NCBI RefSeq assembly: GCF_001043005.1
Contig: NZ_JYKZ01000005.1
Span: 62,001-126,000, forward strand
Reading direction: 5' to 3'
Source of the DNA: Pseudomonas psychrophila
GTDB lineage: Bacteria; Pseudomonadota; Gammaproteobacteria; Pseudomonadales; Pseudomonadaceae
DNA: 64,000 nucleotides
Both the position numbers and the translations under genes were made by a program. Below the pieces are notes generated by a model. That model made no database searches, had not been told where the DNA came from, and worked only from the letters and a program-made list of their open reading frames with translations. This document shows, in pieces, positions 26,426-35,746 of the stretch (positions are counted from its first letter, which is position 1; each line of letters starts with the position of its first letter).

Positions 26426-27160
26426 ATGAAATTGCTGAATAAAGTGGCGTTTGTAACGGGCGCAGGTCAAGGCATGGGGCGGGCCATCGTGCGTCATTTT
26501 GCCGAGCAGGGGGCAAAGGTTGTCGCAGCCGACATCAATCTGGACGCCGCACGCCAAAGCATTGAAGGGCTGGGCGACAGCGCTCTTGCCGTCAGCTGCA
26601 ACGTCGCCGACAGCGATTCTGTCGCCACCGCGATGGCTGCCGTTCACGCGCACTTCGGTAGCCTCGATGTGCTGGTCAATAACGCAGGCATCGGTTCGAT
26701 TGATGCGTTCGCGCAAACACCGGACGAGAACTGGCAGCGCGTTATCGGCGTCAACCTTACCGGGACCTTCTTCTGCAGTCGTGAAGCCGTAAAACTGATG
26801 CTTCAGGCCGCCACCCCCGGTGTGGTGATCAATATCTCCAGCACCTCCGCCCTGACGGGTGAAGGTCCAAGCCATTACTGCGCGGCCAAGGCTGGCGTAA
26901 TGGGCCTGACCCGCAGCATGGCCCGCGAACTGGCAGGCAATGGCATTCGCGTCAACACCATCGTTCCCGGCCCGACCAACACCCCGATGATGGCTGACAT
27001 CCCGGAAGACTGGATGCAAAGCATGCTCAAGGCCATCCCTCTGGGCCGCATGGGTGAGACCGATGAAATCGCTCGCGTCGCGGCCTTCTTGGCCAGTGAT
27101 GACGCGGCCTTCATTACCGGGCAAAACCTGGCGGTCAACGGCGGCATGGCGTTTATCTAA
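26426..27160 (+). CDS. Short-chain dehydrogenase/reductase
   Basis: NAD(P)-dependent SDR of 244 aa. The nucleotide-binding motif VTGAGQGMG is at the N-terminus, NNAGI follows, and the catalytic Ser-Tyr-Lys set is intact (INISSTSAL...YCAAKAG). The conserved PGPTNTPM segment lies after strand 6. GGGAG precedes the ATG. As the first gene of the rightward catabolic unit it probably oxidises a hydroxyl group or reduces a ketone on the ring or its CoA derivatives. The substrate cannot be named. Confidence 0.9.
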   Translation: MKLLNKVAFVTGAGQGMGRAIVRHFAEQGAKVVAADINLDAARQSIEGLGDSALAVSCNVADSDSVATAMAAVHAHFGSLDVLVNNAGIGSIDAFAQTPDENWQRVIGVNLTGTFFCSREAVKLMLQAATPGVVINISSTSALTGEGPSHYCAAKAGVMGLTRSMARELAGNGIRVNTIVPGPTNTPMMADIPEDWMQSMLKAIPLGRMGETDEIARVAAFLASDDAAFITGQNLAVNGGMAFI

Positions 27161-27190
27161 ACGCCGGGCACAGCAATGGGAGAGCAGGTC

Positions 27191-27964
27191 ATGGGTACTC
27201 GTTTACACAACAAGATTGCATTTATCACCGGTGCCGGTTCCGGGATTGGCGCCGCCACGGCACTGCGGTTTGCCGAAGAGGGCGCCCTGGTGGTGCTTTG
27301 CGGTCGTCGCATCGAGCCGCTGCAAGCGGTCGCCGCACACATTCGCGACAGCGGTGGCCGTGCGGAATGCGCGGTGGCCGATGTCAGCAATGAAGCCGCC
27401 TATGTCGCCGCCATCAGCGAGGCGGCACAACGCCATGGCCGGCTGGATATTTTGGTCAATAATGCGATGGCCTACAGCTGGGGTGCGATTGACAGCACCT
27501 CCACCGCTGACTGGCACTCCAACTTTGCGACCACCGTGGACGGCACCTTCTGGGGTACGCGTACGGCGATGGGCCTGATGCGTGCTCAGGGCAGCGGCTC
27601 AATCATCAATCTGGCCTCGATCTGCGGCCAGTTCGGTACGCCATGGATGGCTGGCTACAGCGCAGCCAAGGCCGCGGTGATCAATTTCAGCCGCGCCGCC
27701 GCCAGCGAAGGCGCCAGCCACAACATTCGGTGCAACGTGGTCAGCCCGGGCGTGGTAGAGACGCCCGCCACGGCCGGCATGCTCACCGACGACAAGACCC
27801 GCACCAATACCGAAAAACTGATCCCGCTCAGGCGCGTCGGCCAACCCGTGGAAGTGGCCAACGCCATTCTGTTTTTGGCCAGCGACGAAGCCTCGTATAT
27901 CACCGGCGCCTGCTTGCCGGTCGATGGCGGGCGCAGCAGCGAGCTGTACACGGTATTGGAATAA
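27191..27964 (+). CDS. Short-chain dehydrogenase/reductase
   Basis: SDR of 257 aa with cofactor motif ITGAGSGIG, NNAMAYS at the NNAG position (one residue altered), serine in LASICGQ and YSAAK for the catalytic Tyr and Lys. The start is placed at 27191 because GGAGAGCAGG lies directly upstream; an ATG at 27176 would bury that site. It follows the first SDR by 30 bases and precedes the NTF2-like gene by 10, so the three are cotranscribed. A cis-diol or hydroxyacyl-CoA substrate is possible; this is inference. Confidence 0.9.
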   Translation: MGTRLHNKIAFITGAGSGIGAATALRFAEEGALVVLCGRRIEPLQAVAAHIRDSGGRAECAVADVSNEAAYVAAISEAAQRHGRLDILVNNAMAYSWGAIDSTSTADWHSNFATTVDGTFWGTRTAMGLMRAQGSGSIINLASICGQFGTPWMAGYSAAKAAVINFSRAAASEGASHNIRCNVVSPGVVETPATAGMLTDDKTRTNTEKLIPLRRVGQPVEVANAILFLASDEASYITGACLPVDGGRSSELYTVLE

Positions 27965-27974
27965 GGACCCTTTT

Positions 27975-28604
27975 ATGGAACAGAACGCCTTGCTAGCCCG
28001 TCTTGACCGGCTGGAGTCGATTGAAGAAATTCGCCAGTTGGCCGGCAAATATTCGTTGTCGCTGGACATGCGCGACCTCGATGCCCACGTCAATCTGTTT
28101 GCCGAAGACATTCGTGTCGGTCGCGAAAAAACCGGGCGTGCACACCTCAAAGCCTGGGTCGATGACACGTTGCGTGATCAGTTCCATGGCACCTCGCATC
28201 ACCTGGGCCAGCACCTCATCGAGTTTACCGACCCTGATCACGCCGTGGGTGTGGTGTATTCCAAGAACGAGCACGAGACCGGCCCCGAGTGGGTCACCAT
28301 GCAAATGCTCTATTGGGATGACTACGAGCGGATGCAGGGGCGCTGGTATTTCCGCCGCCGCTTGCCGTGCTACTGGTACGCCAGTGACCTCAACAAGCCG
28401 CCGATCGGCACGCAAAAAATGCGTTGGCCGGGGCGCGAACCCTACGCCGGTACTTTCCACGACCTGTTCCCGTCCTGGACCGAGTTCTGGGCCCATCGCC
28501 CGGACAAGGACCAACTGCCCCAAGTGGCGACAGCGGCACCGGTCGAACACTTTCTTGCCACCCTGCGCCGAGGGGCTGGCGCACCGAAAATTCGCGTGCG
28601 CTGA
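27975..28604 (+). CDS. NTF2/SnoaL-like protein
   Basis: Protein of 209 aa with an NTF2-like alpha+beta fold: helices in ALLARLDRLESIEEIRQLAGKY and YSLSLDMRDLDAHVNLFAED, and strands in GVVYSKNEH and WYFRRRLPCYWYAS. The superfamily includes scytalone dehydratase, steroid delta-isomerase and the small subunits of ring dioxygenases, and is common in catabolic clusters as isomerase or dehydratase. The C-terminal 60 residues (DLFPSWTEFWAHRPD) are an extension beyond the core. AAGGA precedes the ATG. No firm activity can be given; an isomerase or dehydratase on a cyclic intermediate is the likely role. Confidence 0.75.
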   Translation: MEQNALLARLDRLESIEEIRQLAGKYSLSLDMRDLDAHVNLFAEDIRVGREKTGRAHLKAWVDDTLRDQFHGTSHHLGQHLIEFTDPDHAVGVVYSKNEHETGPEWVTMQMLYWDDYERMQGRWYFRRRLPCYWYASDLNKPPIGTQKMRWPGREPYAGTFHDLFPSWTEFWAHRPDKDQLPQVATAAPVEHFLATLRRGAGAPKIRVR

Positions 28605-28613
28605 GGACTATCC

Positions 28614-29687
28614 ATGAGCATTTTGTTTGAACCTGTGCGCCTCGGTGAGCTTGAACTGGCCAACCGTATTGTCATGGCACCGATGACCCGCAGTCGTGCG
28701 GATCAGCACGGCGTGCCCACCCCTGAGATGGTTGAGTACTACCGCCAGCGTGCGTCGGCCGGGCTGATCGTCGCCGAGGGCACCGCGCCTTCTGCCAGCG
28801 GCCTGGGCTATTGCCGGACCCCGGCGATTTACAACGAGCAACAGATCGCGGCCTGGAAGGCTGTGACCGACGCGGTACATGCCGAAGGCGGCCTGATTGT
28901 GCTGCAACTGATGCACGTCGGCCGTGCTTCCAGCGCCCACAACAAACCGGCCGGGGCCGCTACGGTTGCGCCTTCGCCCTTGCGCGCACGTACTCAGTTG
29001 TTTACCGACACCGCCGGCATGGTCGATACCGACGAGCCCCAGGCCTTGTCCCTGCAAGATATCGCCCTGGTGATCGAGGAGTATCGCCAGGCTGCATTGA
29101 ATGCGCGCGAAGCTGGGTTTGACGGGGTTGAGTTGCACTGCACCAGCGGTTACCTGCCGATGCAGTTCATGGCGTCGGGCAGCAACCTGCGTGAAGACCA
29201 GTACGGTGGCAGTGTCGACAACCGCGTGCGCTTCCCGGCTCAGGTGCTGGCGGCCATGGCTTCAGCCATTGGTGCCGGGCGTGTGGCACTGCGCCTGTGT
29301 CCGGGCAACCCATTCAATGACATCGATGACGAAGACCCGTTAGCCACCGCAGTAGCCCTGTGCAAGGCCGCCGAGCCTATGGGCCTGGCTTACGTGCACA
29401 TCATGCGTTCGCCTCTGGCCGAACTGGATGCCTTTGCCCTGGCCCAGCGCCATTGCAGCAACGGCCTGATCCTGAATGACGGGTTTGACGGTGAGTCGGC
29501 CGAGGCTGCACTGCAGGCCGGGCAGGGTGACGCGGTGTCGTTTGCCCGTCACTTTATTGCCAATCCGGATCTGGTGGAGCGTCTGCGCAAGGGGCTGCCT
29601 CTGGCCCGCTTCGACCGCAAGACTTTGTACTCGCCGGGCCCCGAAGGGTACAGCGATTACCCGCTGGGCGAGGCGGTGGCGCAATGA
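28614..29687 (+). CDS. Old yellow enzyme family flavin reductase
   Basis: Single-domain FMN protein of 357 aa in the NemA/OYE group, which reduces activated C=C bonds. Landmarks are NRIVMAPMTRSRA, QLMHVGR, GVELHCTSGYLPMQF, REDQYGGSVDNR and FARHFIANPDLVERL. The usual substrate-anchoring pair His-x-x-Asn/His appears as H175-C-T-S178, so the second residue is serine; chemistry or substrate may differ from classical ene-reductases. It overlaps the acyl-CoA synthetase gene by four bases (ATGA). Within the cluster it may reduce or dehydrogenate a ring enone. Confidence 0.88.
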   Translation: MSILFEPVRLGELELANRIVMAPMTRSRADQHGVPTPEMVEYYRQRASAGLIVAEGTAPSASGLGYCRTPAIYNEQQIAAWKAVTDAVHAEGGLIVLQLMHVGRASSAHNKPAGAATVAPSPLRARTQLFTDTAGMVDTDEPQALSLQDIALVIEEYRQAALNAREAGFDGVELHCTSGYLPMQFMASGSNLREDQYGGSVDNRVRFPAQVLAAMASAIGAGRVALRLCPGNPFNDIDDEDPLATAVALCKAAEPMGLAYVHIMRSPLAELDAFALAQRHCSNGLILNDGFDGESAEAALQAGQGDAVSFARHFIANPDLVERLRKGLPLARFDRKTLYSPGPEGYSDYPLGEAVAQ

Positions 29688-31546
29688 ACGACATGTCACG
29701 AATCAGCGCTCTAACTGCATCCAGGCAGCAGCCCGTGCCACGGGAGCACACTCAGGCATTGCTCGATGTACGTGCAGCGGCCAGTGCCCAGATTAAACCG
29801 TCAGACCTGTACACCCTGGCTGATCGTCTTGAAGCTCAGGCGCAGGCCTTGCCCGGGCACTGCTTTCTGATCGACGGCGAGCAGCGCTTCAGTTACGCCA
29901 CCGTGAATGCACAAGCCGATCGCATGGCTCACGTGTTTTACGCCAAGGGCCTGCGCCCCGGTGACGTGTGCGCCATTGCCATGGAGAACCGTCCGCAGTT
30001 TTTCTTCAGCTGGTTCGGGCTGGTCAAACTCGGTGTCGTGGTGGCGTTTATCAATACCCAGGTCAATGGCAAGCCGCTGGTGCATGCCTTGCAATCCATC
30101 GCTGCCAAGGCAGTCGTGGTGGGCGAAGAGTGCCTGGCTAACCTGTTGGACACTGAAGGCTTGCCAGACGTACCGCTGTGGTTGGTCGAAGACCCGTCCA
30201 ACCCTTTTGCGGGTGCGTTGCCAACCTGTGTCGACAGCCAGTTTGGCGAGCAGATCGCCCGTGCGCCGGGCACTGCATTTACCCGTGAAGTGCGCGCCGG
30301 GATTACGGCTGAAACCACTACGTTGCTGATTTTTACCTCAGGCACCACGGGGCTGCCCAAGGCGGCCCGTTACAGCCATATGCGCTGGATGTCGTCGGGT
30401 GACGTAATGGAAGTAACCCTGGGCGCCACCTGCGACGACGTGTTTTATTGCTGCCTGCCGCTGTACCACGGCGCGGCGGCCACTTCGGTGACGTCCACGG
30501 CGTTGCGCGTGGGCGCGAGCATCGTGGTGCGGCGCAGGTTCAGTGTGCGGGAGTTCTGGCCTGATGTGCGCCGTAACCGCATCACCGTGTTCCAGTACAT
30601 CGGCGAGATCTGCCGTTATCTGCTCAATCAGCCCGTGGCGGCCGGAGAGCGTGAGCACAGTTTGCGCTACATGCTCGGTGCAGGCCTGACGCCTGAATCC
30701 TGGCAGCGCTGGCTTGAGCGTTTCGGTCCGGTCCAGGTCTTTGAAGGCTGGGGCGCCACCGAAGCCAACGCCAACCTGATCAATGTCGACAACTACGTGG
30801 GATCGTGCGGGCGAGTGCCGGACTGGAGCCGCACCAATCTGCGCCTGGTGCGCTACGACGTTGAAAGCGAGAGCCATCCGCGGGACGAAAACGGTTTTTA
30901 TCAGCTGTGCCAACCCGGTGAATTGGGTGAGGCGATGGGCTTTATCGTTGACCACCCGCAGATTGGCGGCGGGCGTTTCGAGGGTTACACCAGCGCAGCG
31001 GCCAGCGAGAGCAAGATCCGCCGTGATGTGTTTCAAACTGGCGACGCCTACTGGAGTTCGGGGGATCTGTTGCGCTATGACGACGACGGCTATTTCTATT
31101 TCGTCGACCGTATTGGCGACACTTTTCGTTGGAAAAGCGAGAACGTTTCGACGCTTGAAGTGGCAGATACGCTCAGTGACATGCCAGGGCTTGAGCTGAT
31201 CAACGTATACGGCGTTCAGGTGCCTGAGCACGAAGGTCGCGCCGGGATGGCAGCGATTCTTATGCAACCGGGGCATGCGTTTGATCCGCAGGCTTTCTTT
31301 GATCTGACTCAAGCCCGGTTGCCACGTTATGCGGCGCCGATGTTTGTACGGGTTTCGGCGGCGGCAGACCTGACCAGTACTTTCAAGTTGCGCAAGGTCG
31401 ATCTGCAGCGCCAGGGCTACGCACCGGGTTTGTTTGCCGATCCGCTGTTTGTGCGTGACGAAAGTACCGGCACTTATCAGCCGTATTCGCTGCAAGTACT
31501 GGCCCGTGCCGGTTTGCTGCCTTTTGCAGGCTGCAGCCATGAGTGA
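29684..31546 (+). CDS. Acyl-CoA synthetase, FATP/very-long-chain type
   Basis: AMP-forming CoA ligase of 620 aa that should activate the carboxylic acid substrate of the pathway. The phosphate-binding motif LLIFTSGTTGLPKAARYSHM, the GWGATEANANL adenine region and FVDRIGDTFRWKSENVSTLE are intact. The overall pattern is that of the FATP/bile-acid-CoA ligase branch, which includes FadD-type enzymes for steroid acids. The first 40 residues are variable, and an ATG at 29693 could also serve. It is translationally coupled to the OYE gene and overlaps the next gene. The substrate is probably a bulky alicyclic or aromatic acid; this is inference. Confidence 0.9.
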   Translation: MNDMSRISALTASRQQPVPREHTQALLDVRAAASAQIKPSDLYTLADRLEAQAQALPGHCFLIDGEQRFSYATVNAQADRMAHVFYAKGLRPGDVCAIAMENRPQFFFSWFGLVKLGVVVAFINTQVNGKPLVHALQSIAAKAVVVGEECLANLLDTEGLPDVPLWLVEDPSNPFAGALPTCVDSQFGEQIARAPGTAFTREVRAGITAETTTLLIFTSGTTGLPKAARYSHMRWMSSGDVMEVTLGATCDDVFYCCLPLYHGAAATSVTSTALRVGASIVVRRRFSVREFWPDVRRNRITVFQYIGEICRYLLNQPVAAGEREHSLRYMLGAGLTPESWQRWLERFGPVQVFEGWGATEANANLINVDNYVGSCGRVPDWSRTNLRLVRYDVESESHPRDENGFYQLCQPGELGEAMGFIVDHPQIGGGRFEGYTSAAASESKIRRDVFQTGDAYWSSGDLLRYDDDGYFYFVDRIGDTFRWKSENVSTLEVADTLSDMPGLELINVYGVQVPEHEGRAGMAAILMQPGHAFDPQAFFDLTQARLPRYAAPMFVRVSAAADLTSTFKLRKVDLQRQGYAPGLFADPLFVRDESTGTYQPYSLQVLARAGLLPFAGCSHE

Positions 31547-32624
31547 ATTCGACGCTCAAGGGCATGAATGGCGTGACGGTCTGCGTTACCCGTGGCCACA
31601 GGCTCCGGCCAGCGGCCAGGTGCAGGAAGTCGCCGAGGGCGTGCTGTGGCTGCGCATGCCGCTGCCGTTCGGGCTTGATCACATCAACCTGTATTTGCTG
31701 CGCCATGGTGACGGCTGGGTCGCGGTCGATACGGGCCTCAACAGCGATCAATGCCGCGAAGTGTGGGAGCGCGTATTTGTAGAGGTGCTCTCGGGTTTGC
31801 CGCTCAAGGCGGTGATCTGCACGCATTTTCACAGCGATCACACCGGCGTGGTCGGTTGGTTGGCCGAGCGTTTCCGCTGTCCGGTATTGATGACTCGGGG
31901 TGAGTTTCAGGCACTGCATCACGGCCCGCCAAAAGCCGCTGAGCCGGACTGGGCGTTTCTCGATTTTTATCAAAAGGCCGGGTTCAGTTCAGAGCGCGCC
32001 ACATCGTTACTGCCACTGATCCAGGGCGAGCACTTTCGTCCGCAACTGGTCGCCGGTTTTACCCGTTTGAGCCATGGCAGCCGGCTCACCATCGGCGGTC
32101 GCCGTTGGGAGGTGGTGATGGGTAACGGGCATTCACCGGAGCATGCGTGTCTGTACGCGCCGGACGATGGGTTGCTGATTTCGGGCGATCAAGTGTTGCC
32201 CCGTATTACCTCGACCATTGCGGTGTATGTCCCGGAACCAGAAGCCAATCCATTGCGTGACTGGCTGGACTCCATCGAACGGCTGCGCGTGATCCCCGAC
32301 AGCGTGCTGGTGCTGCCGGCCCATGAGCGGCCGTTTTTCAATCTGCATCTGCGACTGGATCAGTTGCGCGATCACCATCTCAAACATTTGCAGCAGTTGC
32401 TCCTGGCCTGCGAGGAACCGCGCACGGCGCTGGAAATGATGGCGGTGTTGTTTAAGAAACTGTCAGGTCGTTTTGACGAACTGATGGCGCTTGGGGAGAC
32501 GTTGGCTCACGCCAATTACCTTATGGCCGAGGGGGCGCTCGTTCGTGAGGAACAAGGAGGGCTGCATCGTTATCGGGTAGCCCCGACAGGAGTCGTGAAG
32601 TTCGACCCGCTTGAGTTGTTTTGA
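31539..32624 (+). CDS. MBL-fold metallo-hydrolase
   Basis: Metallo-beta-lactamase fold protein of 361 aa. The metal motif THFHSDHTG (HxHxDH) is intact, with further ligands in GNGHSPEH and SGDQVLP. The C-terminal 90 residues form a helical extension as in glyoxalase II-like and CoA-thioesterase-like members. Its ATG lies inside the end of the acyl-CoA synthetase gene, so it is coupled to it. Relatives in catabolic clusters are thought to hydrolyse CoA thioesters or lactones; pairing with a CoA ligase makes a thioesterase or lactonase role plausible but unproven. Confidence 0.85.
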   Translation: MSEFDAQGHEWRDGLRYPWPQAPASGQVQEVAEGVLWLRMPLPFGLDHINLYLLRHGDGWVAVDTGLNSDQCREVWERVFVEVLSGLPLKAVICTHFHSDHTGVVGWLAERFRCPVLMTRGEFQALHHGPPKAAEPDWAFLDFYQKAGFSSERATSLLPLIQGEHFRPQLVAGFTRLSHGSRLTIGGRRWEVVMGNGHSPEHACLYAPDDGLLISGDQVLPRITSTIAVYVPEPEANPLRDWLDSIERLRVIPDSVLVLPAHERPFFNLHLRLDQLRDHHLKHLQQLLLACEEPRTALEMMAVLFKKLSGRFDELMALGETLAHANYLMAEGALVREEQGGLHRYRVAPTGVVKFDPLELF

Positions 32625-32710
32625 GCAGTGGCTATAGGCGCGGTATGCAGAACGCAATGACGCTTGAACCCATCGAGGCGGCCACCGAGTCGTCAATCAG
32701 GAGAGGCAGA

Positions 32711-34378
32711 GTGATCAATAAAAACAACAATAAATATCAAGGGCCGCGCCCGCACAGCTATCAGGTCAGTGGCCTGGCTGTCGCTGTGGCACTGGTGTCC
32801 AGTCCGCTGTGGGCAGGGGAAACCATCGAGTTTGATGACGGCACCACTATTGATTGGACGGTCACCACAAGCTACGGCATCGGTATGCGCCTGGGGCATC
32901 CCAGCGACAGGCTGATGGGGATTAACGCCGATGATCCGAACCGCAACTTCGAGCAGCACAGCCTCACCACCAACCGTGTGGGCGCGCTGGGCGAGATGAT
33001 CCTGCGCAAGGACAACTATGGTGCCGTCGTGCGCGCCAGCACCTTTTACGACGATGTGTACCACCGTAAAAATGACAACGACTCACCGGCCACGGTCAAC
33101 AAGTACGGCAGCAATGACGAGTTCACCAGCGACACGCGCTACTACAGCGGTGGCCGCACTAAGTTGCTCGACGCCTACGTGTTCGGCGGCTGGCGTTTTG
33201 AGAACGACACCATGCTCGACGTCAAGGCGGGTCGCCACATTGAGTCGTGGGGCGAGAGCCTTTACTACCCTGGCGTGAACGGCGTACAAAACCCGTCCGA
33301 TGCGGTCAAGGCGGCTCAGCCAGGGGTCGAGGTCAAAGAGGTTTTGCTGCCGGTCGGGCAATTCTCGGCGTCCTACCGGATCAATCCTGAAATTACCCTG
33401 GGCGGCTACGTGCAGTATGAGTGGAAGGGCACTGAACTGCCGCCGGTGGGCAGCTTCTTGTCGACCTCCGACGTGATTGGCCCGGGCCGCGAGTTTTTGT
33501 ACATGGGGGCCAATAAAGTGCCGTACCTGGGCACCGATGAGCCCCGTGACAGTGGTCAGTGGGGTGCTCAGATACGTTACCGCCCGGTCACGGACCTTGA
33601 AGTGTCGCTGTTCCATGTGGTGTACCACGATAAAAACCCGGCCACTGCGCTGGTGGGCTGGGACCCGATTCCGGCTGGCGCTGGTGGCCTGGCTTACAAG
33701 GCCAACGGCTACCGGGTCAAATACTTTGAAGACATCAAGCTGACCGGCATCAGTGCCACCACCAAGCTGGGAGACGTGCAACTCGGTGCCGAGTGGTCGT
33801 ATCGCGACGGTGCGCCGGTGATGGTCAATACCGGGTTGGGGCCGGTGCCTGCCAAGGGCAAGGGCCAACAGTTCCAGTTGTCGGCGATGCGAATTCTGGG
33901 TGACCGTCCATGGGCCAGCCAAACCACGTTGACCGGTGAAATCGTCACTGTGCGTGCCGACCACGCGGATGCAACTTCGGCAGCGCCCAACCTTGAAGGT
34001 GTAGGGCTGTTGCCGTCACTGGTGCCGTCTGTTCAGCCGTCCAATGACTACACCTACAATACCGGCAGTGCGTGGCGTACCCGCTCATCGAGCGCGTACA
34101 CCGTGGGGGCTTCGTTCAGTTATCCGGGTGTGTTCCAGGGCTGGGACCTTGAAGTTCCGTTCACTTACTCGGACGTTTTCAGCGGTGCTGCACCGATGTC
34201 GGGGACTATCGCCGGGGTGGCCGGGGATCGACGCCTGAGCGCAGGCACGACCTTCAAGTACCTGAGCAACCTGGAAGTATCGCTCAAATACATCGGGTAT
34301 CTGGGTTCGCCCGATCCGATCAATCGGCCGCTTGCTGACCGTGACTACGCCACGTTCTCTATGAAATACACCTTCTAA
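32711..34378 (+). CDS. DUF1302 outer-membrane protein
   Basis: Outer-membrane beta-barrel of 555 aa in the DUF1302 family. A signal peptide (VSGLAVAVALVSSPLWA, then GETIEFDDG) is followed by FDDGTTIDWTVTTSYGIGMRL and many alternating strands, ending SMKYTF with the terminal phenylalanine expected of barrels. A GTG start at 32711 is chosen because AGGAGAGG lies just upstream; the open frame back to 32621 has no ribosome site. DUF1302 genes usually occur next to DUF1329 in hydrophobic-substrate clusters, but no DUF1329 gene is here. It likely admits the hydrophobic substrate. A degenerate REPIN follows. Confidence 0.87.
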   Translation: MINKNNNKYQGPRPHSYQVSGLAVAVALVSSPLWAGETIEFDDGTTIDWTVTTSYGIGMRLGHPSDRLMGINADDPNRNFEQHSLTTNRVGALGEMILRKDNYGAVVRASTFYDDVYHRKNDNDSPATVNKYGSNDEFTSDTRYYSGGRTKLLDAYVFGGWRFENDTMLDVKAGRHIESWGESLYYPGVNGVQNPSDAVKAAQPGVEVKEVLLPVGQFSASYRINPEITLGGYVQYEWKGTELPPVGSFLSTSDVIGPGREFLYMGANKVPYLGTDEPRDSGQWGAQIRYRPVTDLEVSLFHVVYHDKNPATALVGWDPIPAGAGGLAYKANGYRVKYFEDIKLTGISATTKLGDVQLGAEWSYRDGAPVMVNTGLGPVPAKGKGQQFQLSAMRILGDRPWASQTTLTGEIVTVRADHADATSAAPNLEGVGLLPSLVPSVQPSNDYTYNTGSAWRTRSSSAYTVGASFSYPGVFQGWDLEVPFTYSDVFSGAAPMSGTIAGVAGDRRLSAGTTFKYLSNLEVSLKYIGYLGSPDPINRPLADRDYATFSMKYTF

Positions 34379-34396
34379 CGACTTGCCCGTCCCCTG

Positions 34397-34498
34397 TGTG
34401 GGAGCGGGTTTGCTCGCGATACAGGCACTGACGTTTTGCAGCAGAACCGCGTCGGTGCCATCGCGAGCAAGTCGAATCGTCGCACCGCCGCCCCCACA
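34397..34498. repeat. Degenerate REPIN after the DUF1302 gene
   Basis: The left arm (34397-34419) is intact. The right arm (34461-34498) begins TCGCGAGCAAG, then diverges and is longer before ending in CCCCCACA. It separates DUF1302 from the thiolase-like gene and leaves 156 bases without coding, the longest break inside the rightward unit up to the DUF35-MaoC gene. Confidence 0.7.
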
Positions 34499-34534
34499 AA
34501 ACGGCCTGATTTGCACTTCTAAAGAGAGATAACC

Positions 34535-35746
34535 ATGGGTCTTAAAGGTCACGCGGCCATTGTGGGCAGCGCACAGTACAAACCTGAGAAATACGCCACG
34601 GCGCCGCGCATGTTCCATCTGGAGCAAGTGGCTGATTTGGCGGCCCAGGCGTTGCGCGATGCCGGTTTGCAGGCATCCGATATCGACGGGCTGGTGATTA
34701 ATGGTCCGCAATTTCATGAGGCTTCGGTGTTTGTACCGGCCATGGCCGCTGAATACCTGGGCTTGCGCCTCAATTTTGCCGAAGTCGTCGACCTTGGCGG
34801 CTGTACCTCAGTAGGTATGGTCTGGCGCGCAGCGGCCGCCATTGAACTGGGTTTGTGCCAGGCGGTGCTGTGCGTATTGCCGGCACGCATGGCGCCCATG
34901 GGCCCGGATGAAGACGCCAGCTGGATGGCCCGGGCCATGCGCTTTGGTGGCCACAGCACGGCGTTTGGCGCTCCCGAAGCCGAGTTTGACTTGCCTTACG
35001 GTCACATGGGCCAGAACACCGGTTACGCGATGATTGCCCAGCGTTATGCCGCGCAATATGGCTATGACCCTCGGGCGATGGCAAAAATCGCGGTGGATCA
35101 GCGCACCAATGCACAGTACAACCCGGATGCCATGTTTTACGGTCAGCCGTTGACCATCGAGCAAGTACTGGCCAGCAAAAAGGTAGCCGACCCGTTGCAC
35201 GTGCTGGAAATCGTCATGCCCGTGGCGGGTGGCGCAGCCATGATCATCGCTTCTAAAGAAGTGGCTGCCCGCGCTCGTAAACGACCGTCCTGGATCACCG
35301 GTTTTGGTGAACACCTGGCGTTCAAATCGCCGTCTTATGCCCAGGACATGCTGCAAACCCCAATCGGACCTGCTTCGCGCCGTGCGTTTGAGATGGCGGG
35401 GATCAAGCCTGCGGATGTGGACGCGGCACAAATCTACGATTGCTACACCATCACCGCCTTGCTGACCCTGGAAGACGCCGGTTTTTGCGCCAAGGGTGAA
35501 GGCATGAGTTTTGTGCGTGAGCACGACTTGACCTGGCGCGGCGATTTCCCGATGAACACCCACGGCGGTCAGCTCAGCTTTGGCCAGGCCGGTTCAGCGG
35601 GCGGCATGAGCCAGGTGATCGAAGCCGTGACGCAAATTGCGGGTGAGGCGGGTGAACGCCAGCTCAAGCAATGCGACACGGTTTATGTCTCAGGCACCGG
35701 CGGGGTGATGAGTGAGCAGGGCGCATTGATACTTCAGGGAGCATGA
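34535..35746 (+). CDS. SCPx/Ltp2-like thiolase-fold protein
   Basis: Thiolase-superfamily protein of 403 aa of the lipid-transfer (SCPx) branch. A cysteine at the nucleophile position is present (LGGCTSVGM, Cys90), but the C-terminal GHP histidine motif of thiolases is replaced: NTHGGQLSFGQAGSAGG. Members of this branch paired with DUF35 proteins, such as Ltp2, act as retro-aldolases rather than thiolases. The next gene, overlapping by four bases, encodes DUF35 fused to a MaoC hydratase, so a hydration plus aldol-cleavage complex is likely. AAGAGAGA precedes the ATG. Confidence 0.87.
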   Translation: MGLKGHAAIVGSAQYKPEKYATAPRMFHLEQVADLAAQALRDAGLQASDIDGLVINGPQFHEASVFVPAMAAEYLGLRLNFAEVVDLGGCTSVGMVWRAAAAIELGLCQAVLCVLPARMAPMGPDEDASWMARAMRFGGHSTAFGAPEAEFDLPYGHMGQNTGYAMIAQRYAAQYGYDPRAMAKIAVDQRTNAQYNPDAMFYGQPLTIEQVLASKKVADPLHVLEIVMPVAGGAAMIIASKEVAARARKRPSWITGFGEHLAFKSPSYAQDMLQTPIGPASRRAFEMAGIKPADVDAAQIYDCYTITALLTLEDAGFCAKGEGMSFVREHDLTWRGDFPMNTHGGQLSFGQAGSAGGMSQVIEAVTQIAGEAGERQLKQCDTVYVSGTGGVMSEQGALILQGA

